Positions 35,116-46,134 of a DNA stretch of 64,000 nt are shown in pieces. Source of the stretch: Aquimarina aggregata (lineage in GTDB: Bacteria; Bacteroidota; Bacteroidia; Flavobacteriales; Flavobacteriaceae); contig NZ_LQRT01000024.1 in the NCBI RefSeq assembly GCF_001632745.1, positions 372,001 to 436,000 on the forward strand, in the 5' to 3' direction. Below the pieces are notes generated by a model that ran no database searches, was not told where the DNA came from, and worked only from the letters and a program-made list of their open reading frames with translations. The position numbers and the translations under genes were made by a program. Position 1 is the first letter of the stretch; every line of letters starts with the position of its first letter.

Positions 35116-35147
35116 ATATGATTTTGAATTATAAATAGTAACAGTAC

Positions 35148-35993
35148 ATGAATGAGACCGGAACTATAATTATTGCAGTATCCTTAATGATCATAATGTT
35201 TGGGATGGGATTATCTCTTACTGTTAATGACTTTAAAAGAATTGTAAAGAGTCCTAAAGCTATTGCTATAGGGTTAGTAAATCAATTGCTGTTTTTGCCT
35301 ATCATAGGGTATGTATTAGTTTCGGTATTGGATCTTGAACCAGAAATAGCTATTGGTATAATGATTTTGGCTGCTTGTCCTGGAGGTGCGACTTCAAATG
35401 TTATAGCTCATTTAGCAAAAGGAGATACCGCATTATCTGTTTCTCTTACAGCAATATCAAGTGTTATTACCATAATTACAATACCTTTTATTGTTCAATT
35501 TGCATTAGAAGAATTTTTAGGAGAAGCAGAAAAAGTTGTTCTTAATGTTCCCCAAATGATAACACAATTACTGTTTATTGTCATTGTGCCAGTTTTTATT
35601 GGAATGTTTATTCGTGCAAAAGCAGAAAATTTTGCGGTTAAAATGGGTAAACCTGTGCGAATAGCATCGGTGGTGCTTTTGGTATTTATTACTACAGCCT
35701 TATTTGTTAAGGAAAGTCATAATATCATCCCTTATTTTAAGCAAGCTGGATTACCTACAATCTTGTTAAATGTGTTGAGTATGGTATTAGGGTATACTAC
35801 TGCATATGTTCTTAAACTAAGAAAACCTCAAGCCATAAGTATTGCAGTAGAGTCTGGTGTCCAAAATTCTGCATTGGCAATTACAATTGCTGTAGTCACA
35901 TTACAAAACACTTCTTTTGGTATTGCAGGAGCTATCTATACGTTAGTAATGTATTTGGCAGGCTTTGCTATTATACTGTTTGGGCGAAAATAA
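35148..35993 (+). CDS. Bile acid:sodium symporter family (BASS/SBF) transporter
   Basis: A 281-residue inner-membrane protein with about nine hydrophobic helices. Family marks are ACPGGATSNVIAHLAKGDTALSVSLTA in the crossover region and the SVESGVQNSALAI-like segment (VESGVQNSALAI) near residue 228. Members move organic anions such as bile acids, pantoate, pyruvate or keto acids with sodium. Third gene of the tetR operon, so the operon pairs an importer with an aldolase-fold enzyme. Confidence 0.9.
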   Translation: MNETGTIIIAVSLMIIMFGMGLSLTVNDFKRIVKSPKAIAIGLVNQLLFLPIIGYVLVSVLDLEPEIAIGIMILAACPGGATSNVIAHLAKGDTALSVSLTAISSVITIITIPFIVQFALEEFLGEAEKVVLNVPQMITQLLFIVIVPVFIGMFIRAKAENFAVKMGKPVRIASVVLLVFITTALFVKESHNIIPYFKQAGLPTILLNVLSMVLGYTTAYVLKLRKPQAISIAVESGVQNSALAITIAVVTLQNTSFGIAGAIYTLVMYLAGFAIILFGRK

Positions 35994-36128
35994 TTTTGCA
36001 GTTGTAAGACGTAGACCGCTGTTATATTGTTTTACAGTATTTTGCCTATAAAAACGACTTACAAAAGCTTGTATTTTTCCTCTTAAAAAAAACAAAACAA
36101 AAGGCGCTATTTTTTTATTTTAAAAGAC

Positions 36129-36136
36129 TATATTTG
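36129..36136 (+). promoter_or_regulatory. Probable atpD -7 promoter box
   Basis: TATATTTG fits the TAnnTTTG consensus and lies 85 bases before the atpD start. Upstream is a long imperfect inverted repeat, TTGTAAG (36002-36008) with CTTACAA (36058-36064). Confidence 0.55.
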
Positions 36137-36217
36137 CAGCCTGAAAAAGGGAAGTATTTTTAGTTATAGAATTTTAATCTTTTTCATATAGTTAAATACT
36201 AAACATTAAATAGTTAG

Positions 36218-37729
<1,512 letters not shown>

Positions 37730-37815
37730 ATAGTACTGAGAAATTAGTTTTTAATGAGATCAATTGGTTGCTCATTATAATCAAACTAACGACTCAATAC
37801 TCAATACTAAAAGAT

Positions 37816-38094
37816 ATGTATTTAGAAATAGTAACTCCAGAAGCAGTATTATTTAGTGGCGAAGTAACATCGGTTGCTGTGCCAGGTGTAGATGGAGAAT
37901 TTCAAATGTTGGATAATCACGCACCTATTATATCATTACTGGCAAAAGGTAATGTAAAGGTGTATGGAGATATGAATTTAGAGGAAGAAGTAGCAGACAA
38001 ATTCACCAAAGGTGAAAATGGCGAAACTTTACTTCCTATCAATTCTGGAGCTATCGAAATGAAAGATAATAAAGTAATAGTATTAGCTGATTAG
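37816..38094 (+). CDS. atpC: ATP synthase F1 subunit epsilon
   Basis: A 92-residue N-terminal beta-sandwich: MYLEIVTPEAVLFSGEV, GVDGEFQMLDNHAPIISLL, then NSGAIEMKDNKVIVLAD. The start at 37816 is chosen over an in-frame ATG at 37768 because the family starts with this strand. The C-terminal helical hairpin found in longer epsilon subunits, which inhibits ATP hydrolysis, is absent, as is frequent in Bacteroidota. It is translated from the atpD transcript. Confidence 0.95.
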   Translation: MYLEIVTPEAVLFSGEVTSVAVPGVDGEFQMLDNHAPIISLLAKGNVKVYGDMNLEEEVADKFTKGENGETLLPINSGAIEMKDNKVIVLAD

Positions 38095-38120
38095 CAAATT
38101 ATATTATTTTAAAAAATAAT

Positions 38121-38158
38121 AAAATCCCAAATTCTAATTTTTGAATTTGGGATTTTTT
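38121..38158. terminator. Bidirectional terminator
   Basis: A perfect 14-bp stem (38121-38134 with 38143-38156) with A and T runs at its ends lies between convergent atpC and the permease/peptidase gene. Confidence 0.92.
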
Positions 38159-38167
38159 ATGCTTTGA

Positions 38168-41100
38168 TTAGTCCACTTTTTTTATATTATCAATTCTGTT
38201 TTTATCTAACCTTGTGCCATAGGGATCAATTGCTATATAAGATGGGATGTCATCTACAATTATTTTGATCTGGGATTTATGTTTGTTAAACTGATGTGCT
38301 TTTAAATATAGGATATCATCATCAAGACCAACTTTTTTAGGATGCTTTCTAAATACACCTATTTGTATAGGTTCTTTAATAGGGATTTCAAGATCTTCGC
38401 CTTGTTTTTTTGTTTCAAACCTTTTTGTAATTACATCTAGAATAATCTCGTATTGACCATTTTGAAGCTTTTTATGTGAAGTGTTACCTATTTTTAGTTC
38501 ATAAGTAATAATACGCTTAAACCAATCATCTATTAAGTCATGATACTTGTGCGGAGTTACTTGATACAATTCTTCAAGAAAATCTAAAGTCACGATTTCA
38601 AATTCATCTTTATATCCATATTTAGAAACCATTTTTTGTAATACAGTATTTATTTTTTCACTACCTATTAATTCTTTTAGAGCTAGCATGATAGTGTGAT
38701 CTTTACCATATTGCAAGTAACTTTGACCATTTGATAAATAAGCTGGTGGTTCTGGTTCGGATGTATGAGAACGGCCTGTAAAATACCGATTATTAGCATT
38801 TTCAGATAAATTCCACAGCACACCTTTTCCATAATATTTTTCCATTACCACAATCTCAGTGTATTTAGCCAATCCTTCGATAAAAAAACCTGCTCCTACA
38901 GTCATTTTAGGAACTAAAATATGTCCCCACCATTGATGAGCAACTTCATGTATGGTACGTTTTGCTACGAGATCAAAAACATGAGTATTTCTTTGGTCTA
39001 GTAAATAAAAATTATCTTCAACCATACTAATCGTTCCTGGCATAGCTTGTCCTCCAAACGTCCAATGTGATGGGATTTCTGCGATGCGAAGGTGATCGAA
39101 CGAGTAATTACCAAAGTTTTTAATACAATACGCTAATGTCTCTTTCGTGGCTTTCATTGTTGAAGAAATATTCATATTGTGTTTTGGGTGAAAATACTGT
39201 TCTATACTTACTCCATTATATTTTTCTTTTTGTACTTCATAACGTCCAGAAAAGTACCCAAGTAAAGGAGATACTTTATTATTGGTTTTATAGTGATAGT
39301 AGTTTCTGTCATCTTTTTTCCATGTGCTAATAAGGTTTCCTGGTGCAATGGCAATTTGGTCTGATTGAGTAGATACCAGGGTTTGAAACGATACTCTTCC
39401 TATCAAATTATCAGGAGTACCATGCAGGTCAATATTTTCTGTATTTTCTTTTTCTAACTTAGGTAACCCGCGTTTTTTGCGTTCGTCGGCATTTTTAATC
39501 TCTTTACTATTTTTATAGCCTAATGAGGGTTCAAAAGAAGAGTGTAGTAGATAACTACCGTTGTTGACAATATCATTTTTGGTATCAAAGCCTTCGTTTT
39601 TAACGATTATCTGGTATTTGAAACGTATTTTTTCACCCGGTAAAAGTGGATTTTCTAATTTAAATAAATGAGTCTTGAAAATAGAGTCATATTCGATTAA
39701 GATCGCATTTTCTAGAAATACCGATTGTAGTGGCTTTCTTGGAGAGATAAAAACTGTAGTGATTTTAGTATCACTTTTATTGCTTAAGATATAATCAGCT
39801 TTTACAGTATATTTTTGTTCATTTGGATAAATATCGACAGTTGTTTTTATATCAACAGGATACAGTTCTTCTAAGGTGTCATATTGCTTGAATTTTAATT
39901 CATATGCTTGGGCTAAGTCTAATTGCTTATTTGTAGATGCATATTCGTTTACAACATTGACATTATAAAAAATAAAGCTTCCGGATCCGATCAAAAGTAA
40001 AATAGATGAAATAAAGATGCTTTTTTCAAATTTCGTCCAATTATAAAATAGGCGATGTAAGCGAGATCTAAGGTTAACGATACTACCTCGTCTCCATAAT
40101 TTAAATGCTAATAAAACAAAAAAACCTCCTAAAGCCAACCAATATAGAGTGTACCAATGAAAAGGTTTTAAGTAATACCCATATTCTGATAGGTCGTTAT
40201 ATTGAACTAATGGTGTTCTGCCTAATTTTAATAAAGGATGTTCAATACCAATAAAACTGCTTAAAGTACTACCAAACACAAAGATTAAAATTGCCGAAAC
40301 AAACATACCTATATATTTGTTTGGCAGTATGTTCTGAATACATAATGCTAAAACCCCATAGAAGATCATTTCGACACCTTGGAAATAGAATAAGTTAATA
40401 TATTGACGCCATTCGAAATGAAAATAATTTCCTATTATCTGGAAGCTTACTGATATTAGAATATTGATTAAAATCAATAGCATTGGTAAAACAAGTAAGG
40501 CTATATATTTTGAGAAAAAGAATGTGCTATTAGCTGTGGGAGTGGTATCCACAATTCCATTGAAATTTAGATTTTGTTCTTTCCAGACCAGTTCTCCGCT
40601 ATAAAATATGATTAGAATTAACCCTAAAATAGGTAATACTTCTTTTGTTAATTCGATTAAAAGATAGGTTACTGGGTATAGACTATCATAATATGAGCCT
40701 CCTTCAAAAACTCTACTATATATTTCTGTTACCACTATTAAAATCCATATCAGTAATACCGCTATAAAAGGTAGGCTTTTAAAGATAGTACTTAGTTCTA
40801 ATTTTGTTAAGGATAACAGGCTTATAAGTTGTGCTTTTTTTGTTTTAGGGGAAGTTAAGACTGGGGTGTATTTTTTTGTTAACGGGTAAATTATAGAAGG
40901 AGTCTTACTCTGTTTAATTTTTTGACTTCCTTTCCTGAATGAGAATAATCTAAATGTTAAGCCTAGCAAAAACAATGAAAATAGAGTCCAGATACTCCTA
41001 TTCCAAAAAAAATAACCAGAAAAAGACAAAAGTTGAGAATTTTTTTGATGAGGTGTCCAATACATGGTTTGTTCAAAAAAAGCTGATAAACCAAATGGAT

Positions 41101-41743
41101 CTGCTAAAGCTGCAATGATCATATTCTCTGGAGAAGGAGCTACAGCCTGTGCTAACATTGGTGAATTTAAGAATATAGAACATGCCCAATACAATGCATA
41201 TATAAAAATTGCACCAATATAAATAGTCAATGCTTTTCTTGAGAGGGAAGCAATTGAGAATAATAAGGAGACAAGAATAAATAAATTAGGAAGCAAAATA
41301 GTTAACCAGACCCATATATAAGGAACAATAGTAAAGGGGGTAAATTTTTCTGGTTGCGAAGGAAAAAAAGTACCGATACCAAAGCCTACAAGCGCTAATG
41401 TCATCACCAATAAGCTTATCAGAAATACTCCAGAAAAGCGACTCCAATAAAAGTAGTGTTTCTTTATCGGTGTGCTGTGAATAATACCCTCTGTATGGTA
41501 TTGTCGATCTCGAACCATTGCATTAACGCAATAAAACATAATAGCAAAAACAGATACCAAACTAAACATTCCTATAAAAAAACTTATTTGATAAGGGGAA
41601 TTGCTTTGTACTATTTCTGATCCTCCTAATCGGCCTCTTGAAGACATAAAAAAACCAAAAACAAAAAAGACTATAGAAAATATATAAAATGATAATTGTT
41701 TAGAATGGTATTGCCATTCGAACTTAAAAAGTTGAGTAAACAT
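38168..41743 (-). CDS. ABC-2 permease fused to M1-family metallopeptidase
   Basis: The start at 41743 (MFTQLFKFEWQYHSKQ) gives 1191 residues. The N-terminal half (about 1-600) carries two ABC-2 permease-like sets of roughly six membrane helices each. The C-terminal half is an exposed M1 aminopeptidase-like domain: HEVAHQWWGH with zinc ligands His932 and His936 and general base Glu933, and the third ligand Glu956. GAMEN is replaced by GTISMVEDN. The downstream Tyr motif (YLQYGKDH) is kept. Membrane and zinc site together suggest export coupled to peptide trimming. The ATPase gene ends 25 bases upstream, so the two form one exporter. Confidence 0.9.
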   Translation of the reverse strand: MFTQLFKFEWQYHSKQLSFYIFSIVFFVFGFFMSSRGRLGGSEIVQSNSPYQISFFIGMFSLVSVFAIMFYCVNAMVRDRQYHTEGIIHSTPIKKHYFYWSRFSGVFLISLLVMTLALVGFGIGTFFPSQPEKFTPFTIVPYIWVWLTILLPNLFILVSLLFSIASLSRKALTIYIGAIFIYALYWACSIFLNSPMLAQAVAPSPENMIIAALADPFGLSAFFEQTMYWTPHQKNSQLLSFSGYFFWNRSIWTLFSLFLLGLTFRLFSFRKGSQKIKQSKTPSIIYPLTKKYTPVLTSPKTKKAQLISLLSLTKLELSTIFKSLPFIAVLLIWILIVVTEIYSRVFEGGSYYDSLYPVTYLLIELTKEVLPILGLILIIFYSGELVWKEQNLNFNGIVDTTPTANSTFFFSKYIALLVLPMLLILINILISVSFQIIGNYFHFEWRQYINLFYFQGVEMIFYGVLALCIQNILPNKYIGMFVSAILIFVFGSTLSSFIGIEHPLLKLGRTPLVQYNDLSEYGYYLKPFHWYTLYWLALGGFFVLLAFKLWRRGSIVNLRSRLHRLFYNWTKFEKSIFISSILLLIGSGSFIFYNVNVVNEYASTNKQLDLAQAYELKFKQYDTLEELYPVDIKTTVDIYPNEQKYTVKADYILSNKSDTKITTVFISPRKPLQSVFLENAILIEYDSIFKTHLFKLENPLLPGEKIRFKYQIIVKNEGFDTKNDIVNNGSYLLHSSFEPSLGYKNSKEIKNADERKKRGLPKLEKENTENIDLHGTPDNLIGRVSFQTLVSTQSDQIAIAPGNLISTWKKDDRNYYHYKTNNKVSPLLGYFSGRYEVQKEKYNGVSIEQYFHPKHNMNISSTMKATKETLAYCIKNFGNYSFDHLRIAEIPSHWTFGGQAMPGTISMVEDNFYLLDQRNTHVFDLVAKRTIHEVAHQWWGHILVPKMTVGAGFFIEGLAKYTEIVVMEKYYGKGVLWNLSENANNRYFTGRSHTSEPEPPAYLSNGQSYLQYGKDHTIMLALKELIGSEKINTVLQKMVSKYGYKDEFEIVTLDFLEELYQVTPHKYHDLIDDWFKRIITYELKIGNTSHKKLQNGQYEIILDVITKRFETKKQGEDLEIPIKEPIQIGVFRKHPKKVGLDDDILYLKAHQFNKHKSQIKIIVDDIPSYIAIDPYGTRLDKNRIDNIKKVD

Positions 41744-41768
41744 GAGCTGTAAATTTTGTAGTTGTTTT

Positions 41769-42638
41769 TTATCCTTGTAGTGTGCTAAAATATACATCCT
41801 CTAATCCTGGGTGTATAGGCTCAAATCCAGCTTCTGGTTTTTTATCGGCGAGTATATGAAGTTGTGTTTTACCAGAAATCAAGCGAGTAGAAATTACGTT
41901 AAAAGCAGATTGATAACTTTTTAGATCTTGCTTTTTGACAATCTTGTGCCAGATTTTGCCTTCTAACTTTTCAGTTAGCTTAGCAGGAATGCCTTCGGTA
42001 ATAATTTTGCCTTGACTAAGTATAGCCATATTAGAACATAAATCCTTTACGTCTTCTACAATATGAGTAGATAAGATGATAATAATATGTTCTCCTATTT
42101 CACTTAAGAGATTTAAGAAACGATTGCGTTCTTCGGGGTCTAAACCAGCTGTAGGTTCATCGACAATGATTAGTTTGGGATTACCGAGCAATGCTTGAGC
42201 AATCCCGAATCGTTGTCGCATTCCTCCAGAAAAAGTATGTACCGCTTTTTTTCGGTGTTGATATAGATTGGTTTGTAGCAATAGAGCCTCAACCTGTTCT
42301 TTGCGTTCTTTTTTATTAATGATTCCTTTTAGAATAGCTAGATGATCTAAAAGTTTTTGTGCAGAGATTTTTGGGTAAACACCAAACTCTTGTGGCAAGT
42401 ACCCTAATTGATTTCTTAATTCCTGTGGATGTTTTACAATATCAATTTCGTTAAAAAGGATATTTCCCGATGACTGTTCTTGTAAAGTTGCTATTGTTCT
42501 CATTAAGGAAGATTTACCAGCTCCATTAGGTCCCAGTAATCCAAACATTCCATTATGGATGGTTAATGAAATGGTATCCAGTGCTTTTACACCATTAGCG
42601 TAGGTTTTGGATACATTAGTTATTTGTAATGTGTTCAT
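41769..42638 (-). CDS. ABC transporter ATP-binding protein
   Basis: The 289-residue ATPase starts at 42638 (MNTLQITNVSKTYANG). An open frame extends 61 codons upstream but is Phe/Tyr-rich junk across the promoter region. Walker A is GPNGAGKSS (residues 36-44), the signature is TFSGGMRQRFGIAQALLG, and Walker B is LIIVDEPTAGLDPEERN with the catalytic Glu. A C-terminal extension of about 70 residues follows the ATPase core. It powers the adjacent permease/peptidase fusion. It diverges from the sensor kinase gene, which suggests control by that two-component pair. Confidence 0.95.
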   Translation of the reverse strand: MNTLQITNVSKTYANGVKALDTISLTIHNGMFGLLGPNGAGKSSLMRTIATLQEQSSGNILFNEIDIVKHPQELRNQLGYLPQEFGVYPKISAQKLLDHLAILKGIINKKERKEQVEALLLQTNLYQHRKKAVHTFSGGMRQRFGIAQALLGNPKLIIVDEPTAGLDPEERNRFLNLLSEIGEHIIIILSTHIVEDVKDLCSNMAILSQGKIITEGIPAKLTEKLEGKIWHKIVKKQDLKSYQSAFNVISTRLISGKTQLHILADKKPEAGFEPIHPGLEDVYFSTLQG

Positions 42639-42843
42639 AAGAATTAGTTTTGATTTTGGTACGAACATATAATGAGTAAAAAAACTAATCCAGTAATTTT
42701 TATAAACACTATCAATATTGAATAGATAGTTTAAAAAAGGAAACCAATGTTGCTCGTAATAAAAAAAGAAGTGTTCGTATAGATTTTGATAGTGTCTGTG
42801 CACATACTTATCAAAATGCATGTAGGTTTATTACTTTTGGTCT

Positions 42844-44157
42844 ATGATTTCATTTTTAAAGAAATACCAAGCTATCCCGTATGGATTTGCTGTCCTTTAT
42901 ATTATTGTTCAAGGGCTTGTATATGTTGATTTTATAAGGGTTGATTCAAAAGAAATACTTTTTAATTTAATCGGTTTTATTTTTTGGGGATTAGTAGTTT
43001 CTATGATTATGCACGCACTGCTTTTTCACAGAAAAAAGAAGGTTTTTTATGTAATGATACTTGGTTGGGTAGGTGCGTTGTTAGGGTTTATATTAGGACG
43101 ACTATTGGATTATAAAGTTTTAGGAGTTAGCTGTATATTTTTGTTCTTTATAATTAGTAGTTATATTCTTTGGTCATGGTATGTGCAACAGTATCAAAAT
43201 AAAAAAGGACTTAATTTCTTAAAAGAACGCAAGCTTATTTTGATAAAGTTAGCGTCGCTCTCTGTAGTTTTTATAATTATGTTTTTTATAGATGACTATA
43301 TGGGAGTTCCTGATAATCCGATAACATTTGTGTTACTGACTTTATTTTGGTTAGGGGTTTTTTATGTATTAGTTCCGAAATTCTTTCAGAAATACAGATT
43401 TTTAATTTTAGGTCTCTACGGGATACTTTTTGCTTTTTTTATTTTATTTATAACGTTGATACGTAGCAGAACACACGAGGAAAATTTAGATGTATTCATA
43501 CTATTCTTATTTCCCTTACCATTATTTATCATATTATGGATTTATGACCAATGGAAATGGTTTAAAAACCTAAAAGCAGATAAAGCAAAAGCCGAATTGG
43601 CATTGTTAAAACAACAGGTAAATCCTCATTTTTTCTTTAATACATTAAATAACCTTTATGGATTAGCGAAACAAAAATCAGATCAAACTCCAGATTTAAT
43701 TTTAAAACTTTCCGAAATTATGCGCTATGTTATTTATAAAGGAAAAGAAAATGAAGTAAAAATAGAAGAAGAAATAGAATACCTTGAGAATTACATTGAA
43801 TTACAAAAAATACGACATCATGAAAAAGTAGCGATTACTTTTACTAAAAATATACAATGCGAAAATGTAACGATCACTCCGCTTTTGTTTATTATCTTGT
43901 TAGAGAACGCTTTTAAACATGGCGTAGATTCAATGATTTATAATGCCTTTGTAGATGTAAACTTAACGGTTTTAAATCATCAAATCCGATTCGAAGTTAG
44001 TAATAACTTCGATTTATCAGAAGATTCTAATGGCTCAAAAGGGATTGGTTTAGAAAATCTAAAAAAGCGATTAGAGATTATATATGCAAAAGATTACGTG
44101 TTTAATATTGTCACAGAAGGAAATATTTATAAGGCAAGTTTACTACTTAATATCTAG
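42844..44157 (+). CDS. LytS-type sensor histidine kinase
   Basis: A 437-residue membrane kinase with about six N-terminal hydrophobic helices (to about residue 235), a short linker, then a His-kinase domain of the LytS/YehU class. The phospho-acceptor is His262 in QQVNPHFFFNTLNN, and the ATPase domain has LLENAFKHG and GIGLENLKKRL. It lacks a large periplasmic sensor loop, so it probably senses something in the membrane, as regulators of membrane-acting transporters do. Its stop is 3 bases before the response regulator ATG. A TACTTTTG box lies only 5 bases upstream of the ATG. Confidence 0.93.
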   Translation: MISFLKKYQAIPYGFAVLYIIVQGLVYVDFIRVDSKEILFNLIGFIFWGLVVSMIMHALLFHRKKKVFYVMILGWVGALLGFILGRLLDYKVLGVSCIFLFFIISSYILWSWYVQQYQNKKGLNFLKERKLILIKLASLSVVFIIMFFIDDYMGVPDNPITFVLLTLFWLGVFYVLVPKFFQKYRFLILGLYGILFAFFILFITLIRSRTHEENLDVFILFLFPLPLFIILWIYDQWKWFKNLKADKAKAELALLKQQVNPHFFFNTLNNLYGLAKQKSDQTPDLILKLSEIMRYVIYKGKENEVKIEEEIEYLENYIELQKIRHHEKVAITFTKNIQCENVTITPLLFIILLENAFKHGVDSMIYNAFVDVNLTVLNHQIRFEVSNNFDLSEDSNGSKGIGLENLKKRLEIIYAKDYVFNIVTEGNIYKASLLLNI

Positions 44158-44160
44158 ATT

Positions 44161-44856
44161 ATGAATTATATCATTGTTGATGATGAACCTATAGCGCATA
44201 CAATAATAGAAGATTATGCGGTATCACTAACCGATTTAATCTTAGTTGGTAATTGCTACAATGCCATTGAGGCTATTTCTCTTTTGCAAAAAGAACAAGT
44301 AGATTTAATATTTCTGGATATTGAAATGCCAAAATTAAAAGGATTGGATTTTTTGCGAACTTTAACCAACCCGCCAATGATTGTAATTACCTCTGCGTAT
44401 TCAGAATTTGCTGTAGAGAGTTATGAATTAGAAGTGTGCGATTATTTATTAAAACCATTTTCTTTTGAACGTTTTTTGAAATCATATACCAAAATTATTA
44501 AAGTAAAAGAGCAAGTGCCAAAGAAAACAGCAAAAGCTACAGAAGCTACTAGTTCTAGTGTGTTTTTAAAAGGAGATAAAGAGACGCATCATGTTAAATT
44601 AACGGATATTAAATATTTGGAGAGTTACGGAAGCTATACTAAACTGTATTTAAAAGAAGAAATGTTATTGATACACGAATCTATTTCTCATTTTGAAACA
44701 ATGTTGCCGGCAGATCAATTTATACGAATACATCGTTCTTTTATGGTAAATATTTTTTCTATTAAAAGCATTGTAGGTAATCAAATAAGATTAGAAGGAG
44801 CTAACATTCCTATTGGACAATCGTACAAATCAATGTTAAAGAATAGATTACTTTAA
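44161..44856 (+). CDS. LytTR-family response regulator
   Basis: A 231-residue regulator. The receiver domain has the acidic pair D7/D8, phospho-acceptor D53 (IFLDIEMP) and Lys98 (DYLLKPF). The C-terminal LytTR DNA-binding domain (about 130-230) contains the KYLESYGSYTKLYL and RIHRSFMVNI segments. LytTR proteins bind pairs of short direct repeats. Cotranscribed with the kinase, it probably regulates the divergent ABC exporter. Confidence 0.93.
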   Translation: MNYIIVDDEPIAHTIIEDYAVSLTDLILVGNCYNAIEAISLLQKEQVDLIFLDIEMPKLKGLDFLRTLTNPPMIVITSAYSEFAVESYELEVCDYLLKPFSFERFLKSYTKIIKVKEQVPKKTAKATEATSSSVFLKGDKETHHVKLTDIKYLESYGSYTKLYLKEEMLLIHESISHFETMLPADQFIRIHRSFMVNIFSIKSIVGNQIRLEGANIPIGQSYKSMLKNRLL

Positions 44857-45091
44857 ATAGGATTGGTTTTAAGCAAACATCTTCATGAAGTGATAAGTTA
44901 TACAACTCTTCCTGTACCGTTATGGCAGATTAATCAATGATACTGATAGTTCGTAAATTATAAAAGTGTAAAAAGGTGTTGTTAGTAGTAAAGATAACTT
45001 TTGATGAGAATTGCTTAATCTATAGGTAATATGTTGAGAGCTATTATAAAGTAATTTTAGAAGCGCAAACTAACATAAAACCTATTAAAAA

Positions 45092-46093
45092 ATGAAAAAC
45101 AAGCTAATCTTTCTTATACTAATCGTAGTGTTTTTTAGTTGTGAAAAAGGTGATGATTTTATTCAAACACAATCCCAACGTAAGACTCAGAAGAACCAAA
45201 ATTTCTATAATGATCTTGCCTATCATCACGCTCCGATACATTATCAAGATGTAGATCGTACAGGTTCTCATGGATTAAACGGAAAAGCAGATTTTATTAC
45301 CAGATATGACTTTGATGGAGATCTAAATGCAAAAAATAATTGGAACAATATAGCAAGCAATACCAGAAAAGGTAAAGCCGTGGGTTATTATTCTATTGTA
45401 GAAACATCAACACATTATTTTATTATATACGCATTTTTTCACCCGAGAGATTGGACCGATATATGGTTTTTATATAGAATTGATGAACATGAAAACGACC
45501 TTGAAGGTATATTAACAATAGTAGAAAAAGACAATTCTTCTTATGGTAAGGCGTTGGGAATAGTGACTGTTTTTCATTCTGATTTTTACTCTTATAAAGC
45601 TCCCAATTCTGGAATTATAAGTGGAAATCAGGATGTAGATGGGACATTAACTTTACAGAATGATAGAGGTGTTATCCGTTTCAAGACTTCGGCAGAAGCT
45701 AAAGGACATGGTATAAAGGCTCATTCAAAACAACAACCAGGAGGCAATGATTATGTAGTGTATTATCCAAGTAAAACAATTAGCGAACACCCATCTGATA
45801 TTTATGATAGAAACGTGAAGTATAAGTTGATTAATATTTTCGAAAATGATGGTATGTGGGATCAGAGGTTTAATACTAGTTTATTTAGTAACGGTAAATC
45901 TTTCAAAAAATCTTATGGTAATGGTACTGCTAATGCTCCATGGAATTGGGATGATAGAAACGACGGTGGAAACCAAGGATTACTTGCTGGTGGTTTAGCA
46001 TACTATCCAGCTCATTTAATTGATGAATATTTTAATGGATTAGGTAATTTTAGTAAAGTGTATACCTATAACCCTTTTCTGGGTATTCAGTAA
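45092..46093 (+). CDS. Lipoprotein with HENDxEG motif, unknown function
   Basis: The lipobox VVFFSC (Cys17) is followed by EKGDD, an acidic stretch that may send it to the surface. The 333-residue protein contains HYFIIYAFFHPRDW and, near residue 130, DEHENDLEGILTIVEKD. This HExD(W/L)EG pattern recalls the fungal and bacterial Vps62-like family, but the match is by eye and only over that segment. The C-terminal half is rich in Trp, Asn and Gly (WNWDDRNDGGNQG). No enzyme class can be assigned. It is transcribed alone. Confidence 0.65.
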   Translation: MKNKLIFLILIVVFFSCEKGDDFIQTQSQRKTQKNQNFYNDLAYHHAPIHYQDVDRTGSHGLNGKADFITRYDFDGDLNAKNNWNNIASNTRKGKAVGYYSIVETSTHYFIIYAFFHPRDWTDIWFLYRIDEHENDLEGILTIVEKDNSSYGKALGIVTVFHSDFYSYKAPNSGIISGNQDVDGTLTLQNDRGVIRFKTSAEAKGHGIKAHSKQQPGGNDYVVYYPSKTISEHPSDIYDRNVKYKLINIFENDGMWDQRFNTSLFSNGKSFKKSYGNGTANAPWNWDDRNDGGNQGLLAGGLAYYPAHLIDEYFNGLGNFSKVYTYNPFLGIQ

Positions 46094-46108
46094 ATAATGA
46101 AAACTAGA

Positions 46109-46134
46109 AAAAAGGGTCTTTTATGGCCCTTTTT
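46109..46134. terminator. Terminator between convergent genes
   Basis: AAAAGGGTC pairs with GGCCCTTTT (one G:T pair) around a 6-base loop, with A and T runs on both sides, between stops at 46093 and 46133. Confidence 0.8.

Noticed and set aside
42639-42821. 61-codon extension of the ABC ATPase
   Set aside because: Phe/Tyr/His-rich and unlike any ATPase N-terminus; it covers the intergenic promoter region.
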